This document shows, piece by piece, positions 58,679 through 64,000 of a stretch of 64,000 nucleotides of DNA. Position 1 is the stretch's first letter. Every line of letters begins with the position of its first letter. Origin of the DNA: Pseudomonadota bacterium (lineage in GTDB: Bacteria > Myxococcota_A > UBA796 > UBA9615); assembly GCA_024229515.1 (NCBI GenBank), contig JAAESI010000026.1:16447-80446 (forward strand), in the 5' to 3' direction. Under the pieces are notes generated by a model. The model did not search any database and was not told the origin of the DNA. It saw only the letters and a list, made by a program, of their open reading frames with translations. Made by a program: the position numbers and the translations under genes.

Positions 58679-61261
58679 TCACCTCACGTAGACCTGCATG
58701 TAGTTCTCTCCCACCTCGACCGTGCCGGTGTTCAAGCCCAGGACTCCGCCGAAGCCGCGTCCTCCGGACTCGCTGTCGGGAACCCCGCTGGAGCACTGCA
58801 GGCATGGGTAGGACGGGCCCATCCCGGCCCCGCTGGGGTCGTCGAACGGACAGCCGTCGTTGCTCGCTCGGCTCCACACCGGACCGTACGTTCCGTTGTT
58901 GTAGGAGCCGTTGACGTCGCCGCAGACGGCTAGGCTGACGTCGTGGTCGCCGAGGTTGAAGTACAGGTCCGTGTCGCACAGCGGGCCCGTCAACGTCAGG
59001 GGTCCGCCGGTGAGCTCGAAGCCGTCGTCCGCCATCGTGTAGTCGCAGTGCGGCATCGGGAAGGTGGCGATGAAGGTGCCCAGATCGCTGGTGCCGTCGC
59101 CGACCGCCCCGTACTCTGCGGTCGTGCCCGACGGCTGGTGCACGAACAGCAGGTCGACGAAGCCGGCCTCGTGCTGGGCCGGGGACTTGAAGTCGAGGCC
59201 GTTGTCATCGACGTCGCCGATCGGCGTGATGTCCGTGCTCATCAGAAGCCGGTCGTTGTACGTCCAGGTGGCGACCCCGTCGTCGCTGGTGGTCAGCGTC
59301 AGCGTCCAGCCGCCGCCTTCGGTGGTCATGTCGCAGTACGCCTCGTAGGGCGCGCCGGATGCGAGCGGGTCGATCCAGTAGATCCCGTCGTCGGGCAGGG
59401 TCTGCGCCTGCGAGATGCCGTTGCAGTCGAGCGCCGCGCAGGACTCGGAGGAGCCCACGTCCGCGTTCCCGAGGTGAAGCTCCCAGGCCTGGAGGGTGCC
59501 GACGTCCAACCCCGCGTCGTCGACGATCGTGAGGGTCCAGGTGCCCGTCGGGATCTCGCCGTCGAAGGGTGACAGGAGGTTCTGGGGGATCCAGCGGCCG
59601 GTCAGTCCGTTCTCGGTGCCATCGGTGACGAGAACGTCGACCTCGTCGTCCAGGAGGGTTCCCAGGAGGTCGTCCAGGTCGCCGAAGACATCGTCCATCA
59701 GCAGCACCGCCGTGCCCGCCGGCGAGGTGAGGGTGATCTCGAGGTCGCCCACGTAGGTGTGATCGACGTCCAGCAGCAGGTTCACGTCGGTGATCGGCTC
59801 TTCGTCGAGCACCTCGACGGTGACCGACAGGCCGATGGAGTCGTCGTCGGGAATCGGCGAGCCCGCGCCCGTTCCGTCCAGCACGACGGCGAAGAGGGCC
59901 TCGCCGTCGTCGGGGGTTCCGCTGCAGTTCTGGTCGAGGCCGTCACAGACCTCGGTCGCGGTCGTCGCGAACGTGTCGTCGCCATCGTCGCAGTCGCCTT
60001 CGCAGATCAGCTCGCCGTCGGCGTCGAGGTCTGAGTCGGTGCTGCTGTAGATGCGGAGGGAGAAGGGCTCGTCGGGGCCTTCGTTCTCGTCCGCCAGCGT
60101 CTCACCGGGAGTTGAGGTGATCCCCGACAGGTCACCCCACCCGTCGTACGTGCCCCAGGTCGGGTCCGTTCCCGATCCCGAGCTCCAGAACTGGGGCAGC
60201 GAGCCCTGGAACTGGTAGCCGACTACGTACTCGTGCCCCACCGCGAGCGGGACATCGAGCGGCCCGGAGGCTACCCAGTCTTCGGTGACCGGCACCGCGG
60301 GGACCGCCGCGCTGGCCTCGAGGACCCAGTCAGTCTCCCCCGGCGCGCGCGCGACCACCACCGCGTCCACGACCGCGTCGGAGTCCGCGTCCGCCACGTA
60401 GACCTCGATGGACTCCAGGAGCGCGGACGAGGTCACGGTGAAGAAGCCGTAGTCCATGCCGTCCAAGTCGGTGTTGAACTCGTCGGCCGGGTCCTCGAGC
60501 GTCGCGTCCCCGAAGCTCGTGTCCGCGTCGCAGTCGTTGTCGGCGCCGTCGCAGACCTCGGCGTTGCCGTCGAAGTTGTCGATGTCGGCGTCGTCGCAGT
60601 CGCCGTCGCACTCGGTCTGGCCGTCGAGGTCGTCGTCGATCTCCTCGGCGCTGAGGAAGGTGTCGCAGTCGTTGTCGAAGCCGTCGCAGACCTCGGTGTT
60701 GCCGGCGTAGTTGTTGATGTCGGCGTCGTCGCAGTCGGAGCCGTCCTCGAACCAGTCGACGTCGGGAGCGCCGTCGCAGGTGGAGGTTGCGGCGCCCGCG
60801 CCGACCCCGTCTCCGTCGGCGTCGAGGTACCAGTCGACGAAGGTGAGGCCGTTGTCCGCGACGAGGTCGCAGTCGTTGTCTTCGCCGTCGCAGACCTCGG
60901 TGTTGGCGAGGTAGTTGTCGATGTCGGCGTCATCGCAGTCGCCGTCGCACTCGGTCTCGCCGTCGAGGTCGTCGTCGATCTCCTAGTCGCTGAGGAAGGT
61001 GTCGCAGACCTCGGTGTTGCCGGGGAAGTTGTTCGGGTCGGTGTCGTCGCAGTCCAGGTCGGCGGTCACGCCGTCGCCGTCCTCATCGACCTCCGCGGCG
61101 TCGTCGTCGTCGGTCGCGTCGTCGTCGTCGGTCGCGTCGTCGTCGTCTCCGGCGGTGTCGTCGTCGTCGAGGGCGCCGGTGGCGTCGTCGTCATCGTCGG
61201 GGCAGCCGGTGAGCGGGACCGTGAGGCCAAGGGCGAGCAGGAGGGCGAGGGTGCGAGTCAT
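58679..61261 (-). pseudogene. MopE-repeat / P-domain / fibrinogen-like surface lipoprotein interrupted by TAG
   Basis: One frame of 860 codons broken only by TAG at 60985-60983 (codon 93). Lipobox PLTGC, Asp runs, then MopE repeats (NTEVCDGFDNDCD, ECDGDCDDADID); a domain at ~240-400; another MopE repeat; a proprotein-convertase P-domain (VNLLLDVDHTYVGDLEITLTSPAG ... GTWTLTIVDDAG); and a fibrinogen-like C-terminal domain (DGIYWIDPLASGAPYEAYCD, TTEGGGWTL). Compared with the intact second repeat, the first lacks the seven codons GFDNDCD and carries GAC-TAG where the copy has GCC-GAG. The loss of 21 bases plus a nonsense change points to repeat-mediated decay; read-through or a downstream start could still yield product. 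Confidence 0.7.
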
Positions 61262-61306
61262 GCGGCGACGATACGCCAGCGCGCTACGGCCGGGGTCCGC
61301 GCCCCC

Positions 61307-61651
61307 TCAGGACTCCAGCTTGTCGACGATCAACTCGACGAACTCTTGGTTGGAGTAGTCGCGGTAGCTGTGCCCCTCTTCGAACCAGGGAACGAGGGAG
61401 TCCTTCTCCCCCTTCTTGGCCAACCGCGCGGCCGCGGGGAACTCCGTCACGAGGGCGCCCAGGCGGCCCAGCACGCCGTCGCTTGCGGGGTGGCTGGCGG
61501 GGTACCGGGCGCGCAGCCAGGCGAAGAGGAAGTAGACCAACGTGGGGTCGGCGTCCTCGATCAGGTGCCAGGTGTTGGCCGTGTTCAGCTGCGCGTCTTC
61601 GATCGCGGCCAGGATGGCGCGGGCGGTGCGCTTTTCGTGTTCGAACGCCAT
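61307..61651 (-). CDS. Hypothetical small cytoplasmic protein
   Basis: 114 residues, all-alpha appearance: EKRTARAILAAIEDAQLNTANTWHLIEDADPTLVYFLFAWLRARYPASHP ... WFEEGHSYRDYSNQEFVELIVDKLES, quoted in part. Predicted soluble helical bundle. No family recognised. GGAGG lies close upstream of the ATG, and normal codon use supports a real gene. Forty-five bases downstream of the DUF1062 gene on the same strand. Confidence 0.7.
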   Translation of the reverse strand: MAFEHEKRTARAILAAIEDAQLNTANTWHLIEDADPTLVYFLFAWLRARYPASHPASDGVLGRLGALVTEFPAAARLAKKGEKDSLVPWFEEGHSYRDYSNQEFVELIVDKLES

Positions 61652-61696
61652 GGTCGGATCAGCCTCCAGGAGGGGAGCGGGGGGTGCGGGAGTCGT

Positions 61697-62275
61697 CTAG
61701 CACGCGGGGCGGTCCCAGCGCGCCACCTCCACCCGCACCTCCCCCCGCCACGGGCGCCGCAGTTGCTTGCGACAGACCCCCAGCCGCCCCGCCGCCGCCG
61801 CCTTCGCGACCTGCGCCCGGGACACCCCGAACCCCTGGGCGAGCACCCGGTCCAGCCGCGGCCCGGGCCCCCAGGGGCAGTCGACGATGAGCGTTCGGGC
61901 GCCGTCGATCGGGTCGGCGATGAGCGTGAAGGGGGCGGGCTCGAACTCCGCCCCCGACGGCAGGCGGGGAGATCGTGCGACCTCCCAGGCGAGCTCGGGA
62001 TCGTTGCGTTCGAAGCGCACGAGCCGGTCCCCCAGCGACGCCGGGGAGACCCGCCGGTGGACATCCAGGCTCCAGGTCGCGGAGCAGACCGGACAGGCGT
62101 AGATAAGCCACACGTCGAGCTTTCGGCCGTTGCCGTTGACGCGGGATTTCTCGGTGGAAGCAAACGGGCGGACGCAGTCGCAGCGAGGGCAGCGGCGGCG
62201 GACCGCGGGGGGGGCGTCTTGCGCCACCACCCAACAGACCGTCGCCCCACCGTCGAGGCGGGGGAGGGGAAGCAT
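61697..62275 (-). CDS. DUF1062-family zinc-binding protein
   Basis: 192 residues from ATG 62275. Two CxxC pairs (CPRCDC and CPVCSATW) form a probable zinc ribbon, and the block FASTEKSRVNGNGRKLDVWLIYACPVC is the signature of DUF1062. The C-terminal half includes an S4-like stretch (LDRVLAQGFGVSRAQVAKAAAAGRL), typical of RNA-binding. This points to an RNA- or ribosome-related role, which is inference. The leader can fold to hide the ribosome binding site (next entry). Confidence 0.82.
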   Translation of the reverse strand: MLPLPRLDGGATVCWVVAQDAPPAVRRRCPRCDCVRPFASTEKSRVNGNGRKLDVWLIYACPVCSATWSLDVHRRVSPASLGDRLVRFERNDPELAWEVARSPRLPSGAEFEPAPFTLIADPIDGARTLIVDCPWGPGPRLDRVLAQGFGVSRAQVAKAAAAGRLGVCRKQLRRPWRGEVRVEVARWDRPAC

Positions 62276-62278
62276 GGG

Positions 62279-62360
62279 GAGTCACCTTCGGAGGGAGTGC
62301 GTGAGGCTCTGCGGCACCTGGGAGACCAGGGCGCGGGCGGGCAGATCCGGGAGGTGACTC
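62279..62360 (-). promoter_or_regulatory. Leader hairpin masking the ribosome binding site of the DUF1062 gene
   Basis: On the minus strand, AGGTGACTC (62287-62279), part of the AAGGTG ribosome binding site region seven bases before ATG, pairs perfectly with GAGTCACCT (62360-62352); outside this, GGA/TCC extend the stem past a small internal loop. Same design as the leader at 49604-49666. Confidence 0.5.
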
Positions 62361-62368
62361 AGTGCAAA

Positions 62369-62386
62369 GGGGGGTACTCGCCCCCC
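62369..62386. terminator. GC hairpin in divergent intergenic region
   Basis: Six G, loop TACTCG, six C: a perfect 6-bp stem. No T tract. It lies between the DUF1062 leader and the PPC lipoprotein gene, so it may be a transcription boundary or an attenuator. Confidence 0.35.
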
Positions 62387-62464
62387 TGAGAGGCGGGCGA
62401 TCGTCGGCCCCTTCAAGGCTTCTCAACAAGTCCCCCGGGCCGGGGGTGCTAGATCGTGAAGCGC

Positions 62465-63925
62465 ATGAAACGACCCGCCGCCATGATGGGGTTCGCGCTG
62501 CTGAGCGGGTGCGCCCTCGGCCTGCCCGGGGGAAGCAACGTCGCGGACGACGACGACCTCGCGCTGCCGGACGACGACGACCTCGCCGTCTCGGACGACG
62601 ACGACGCCACCGATGACGACGACGCCTCCACCGACGACGACGACGTCGCCCCCGATGACGACGATGTGGGCCCCGATGACGACGACGTCGGCCCCGACGA
62701 CGACGACTTCGGCGACGACGATGACGACCTCGGCACCTGCCTGGACGACGGCGAAGAGCCCAACGACACCCAGCCCGCGGCCGTCTTCCTCGGCGCCGGG
62801 AGCCTGGGCGGCCTGGTCGCCTGCGACGGCAACGACGACTGGTTTTCGTTTGCCGTGAGCGCGGGCGAAGCGATCACCGTCAACGCGTACTTCGCCCACA
62901 GCGACGGCGACGTCGACCTGTTCCTCCACGACGCCTCGGGCACGGAGGTCGACTCCGCCGAGTCCTCGTCGGACGACGAGCAGATAGGCCCCTTCGGCGC
63001 CTCTACCGGCGGCGTCTGGGCGGTGCGCGTGAACCTCTACGCCGACGGCTCCGCCCCGGCCGGCAGCGCCTACCAGATCGAAGTCACCCTGGATGCGCTC
63101 CCGGGCGACGACGATGACGCCACCCCGCCCCCGGACGACGACGACATCGCCCCCGACGACGACGACATCGCCCCCGACGACGACGACGCCACCCCGCCGC
63201 CGACCTGCACCGACGACGGCTACGAGGACAACGACACCGACGGCGCCGCCGCCTCGATCGGCACCGGCACCGTGAGCGGCCTGCAGATCTGTGAAGACGA
63301 CGACGACTACTTCGCCGTGAACCTGGGCGCGGGCACCGCGATCCAGCTGGACGCGACCTTCTCCGACGCCGAGGGCGACCTCGACCTGCGCCTGTACGAC
63401 CCCGCCGGCACGTATGTCGGCTCGTCCCTGTCGGTCACCGACGACGAGGCCATCGGCCCCTACAACACCGCCTCCTCGGGCGACTGGATCATCAAGGTCG
63501 ACCTGTTCAGCGCCGCCGGCTCCCTGCCCGGCAACTCCTACAGCCTCTCGGTCGGCACCCCCGGCTGCCAGGCCGACGCCTACGAGCCCAACGACAGCTC
63601 GGGGAGCTCAGCGGCCACCGGCACCGGCGCCTGGACCGACTACGGCATCGCCCTGTGCGACGGCGACGTCGACTGGTTCAAGCGCGACCTCAGCACCGGC
63701 GACACCATCGAGGTCGACGTCTACTTCGAGGACGGCGCGGGCGACCTGGACCTGGAGATCTACGACGAGCTCGGCCTGTGGACCGGCGGCTCCTACTCCG
63801 GGACCGACGACGAGCACGTCAGCTACACCGCCCTGGGCGCCGGCACCCACTGGTTCCGCGTCTACCTCTACGACGACCCCGGCGATCCCGGGCAGGGCTA
63901 CGACCTGGCGGTCGATTCGTACTAG
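62465..63925 (+). CDS. Poly-Asp lipoprotein with three PPC-type domains
   Basis: 486 residues from ATG 62465 (GTG 62456 in frame). Lipobox ALLSGC. A ~75-residue Asp linker (DDDDLALP, DDDDVGP units) is followed by three bacterial pre-peptidase C-terminal (PPC) domains, each opening with EPND/YEDND and containing DWFSFAV or DYFAVNL, then a GDxDLxLxD strand: at ~90-205, 245-355 and 362-485. A second Asp linker separates the first two. PPC domains usually accompany secreted peptidases; here they stand alone, with no catalytic domain. Likely surface scaffold or carbohydrate/protein binding. Confidence 0.85.
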   Translation: MKRPAAMMGFALLSGCALGLPGGSNVADDDDLALPDDDDLAVSDDDDATDDDDASTDDDDVAPDDDDVGPDDDDVGPDDDDFGDDDDDLGTCLDDGEEPNDTQPAAVFLGAGSLGGLVACDGNDDWFSFAVSAGEAITVNAYFAHSDGDVDLFLHDASGTEVDSAESSSDDEQIGPFGASTGGVWAVRVNLYADGSAPAGSAYQIEVTLDALPGDDDDATPPPDDDDIAPDDDDIAPDDDDATPPPTCTDDGYEDNDTDGAAASIGTGTVSGLQICEDDDDYFAVNLGAGTAIQLDATFSDAEGDLDLRLYDPAGTYVGSSLSVTDDEAIGPYNTASSGDWIIKVDLFSAAGSLPGNSYSLSVGTPGCQADAYEPNDSSGSSAATGTGAWTDYGIALCDGDVDWFKRDLSTGDTIEVDVYFEDGAGDLDLEIYDELGLWTGGSYSGTDDEHVSYTALGAGTHWFRVYLYDDPGDPGQGYDLAVDSY

Positions 63926-63934
63926 TTTCCCCGC

Positions 63935-64000
63935 GTGGATCTGGTCTTCAGCAGCGGCTTCCTCGCCTTCGCCCGCCACTGCGGCTTCCTGGCCGGCGTC
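63935..64000 (+). CDS. Start of a gene running off the window (possibly patatin-like)
   Basis: GTG 63935 opens VDLVFSSGFLAFARHCGFLAGV, 22 codons to the window end, seven bases after the previous stop. The opening resembles N-termini of patatin-like phospholipases (LVFSxGxxAxxxHxGFL). Too short for certainty. Confidence 0.35.
   Translation, partial: MDLVFSSGFLAFARHCGFLAGV

Noticed and set aside
62361..62400. Possible tRNA-like fold in the 62.3 kb intergenic region
   Set aside because: Only a single GC hairpin is present; no acceptor stem, T-loop or anticodon arrangement.

Overview
GC-rich bacterial DNA with a gene repertoire typical of the Myxococcota / former Deltaproteobacteria. The indicators are MYXO-CTERM-like C-terminal tails (Cys motif, hydrophobic segment, Arg cluster), many MopE-type GDCDD repeats, IgGFc-binding-like and FG-GAP lipoproteins, a kinase with a periplasmic C-terminal domain, and dozens of runs of aspartate. 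No rRNA, tRNA, CRISPR array or insertion sequence was seen. Genes are tightly packed. At least a dozen neighbouring pairs overlap by 1-4 bases (ATGA, GTGA, TGATG, CTGA), so translational coupling is the rule.

Layout. 1-7.9 kb: a frameshifted thrombospondin-type-3 repeat protein running in frame into an OmpA-like protein, a PEGA/KP-repeat envelope protein, a Ser/Thr kinase and a coupled MopE-repeat surface protein. 8.0-15.1 kb: a secreted TolB-propeller/amidohydrolase fusion and two tandem IgGFc-binding-like lipoproteins. 15.2-17.3 kb: a decayed block with a truncated endonuclease/exonuclease/phosphatase lipoprotein, the truncated PIN-domain 'RNA ligase partner', and a Pab1020-type (Rnl3) RNA ligase with three frameshifts. 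17.3-25.8 kb: a flavin halogenase-like enzyme, a HemN/HemW-like radical SAM protein, and a coupled four-gene operon (Cys-motif protein, poly-Asp lipoprotein, two more radical SAM proteins). This is the best candidate for an undescribed pathway. 25.7-30.0 kb: hemE-hemG followed by four unknown, mostly membrane proteins. 30.0-38.5 kb: GH92 mannosidase, three 51-bp repeats, ASPIC/UnbV lipoprotein, unknown protein, a multispanning-lipoprotein fusion and a MopE lipoprotein. 38.5-43.3 kb: an arginine operon argR-(P-loop protein)-argC-argD-argB interrupted by REP-like palindromes. 43.4-50.3 kb: matrixin-type metalloprotease pair and more lipoproteins. 50.3-56.6 kb: NAD-dependent epimerase divergent from a MerR-regulated fatty-acid catabolism operon (acyl-CoA synthetase, enoyl-CoA hydratase, membrane protein, acyl-CoA dehydrogenase). 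56.6-64.0 kb: a LAS-type peptidase lipoprotein, poly-Asp lipoproteins, a MopE/P-domain/fibrinogen-like protein interrupted by a stop codon, a DUF1062 protein, a triple PPC-domain lipoprotein and the start of one more gene.

The window is mainly envelope and secretome genes, with islands of primary metabolism (heme, arginine, fatty acids). Several loci (1-870, 15.2-17.3 kb, 61.0 kb) carry frameshifts or stops while their neighbours are intact. This suggests real gene decay, although sequencing error at G runs and GAC repeats cannot be excluded from sequence alone.
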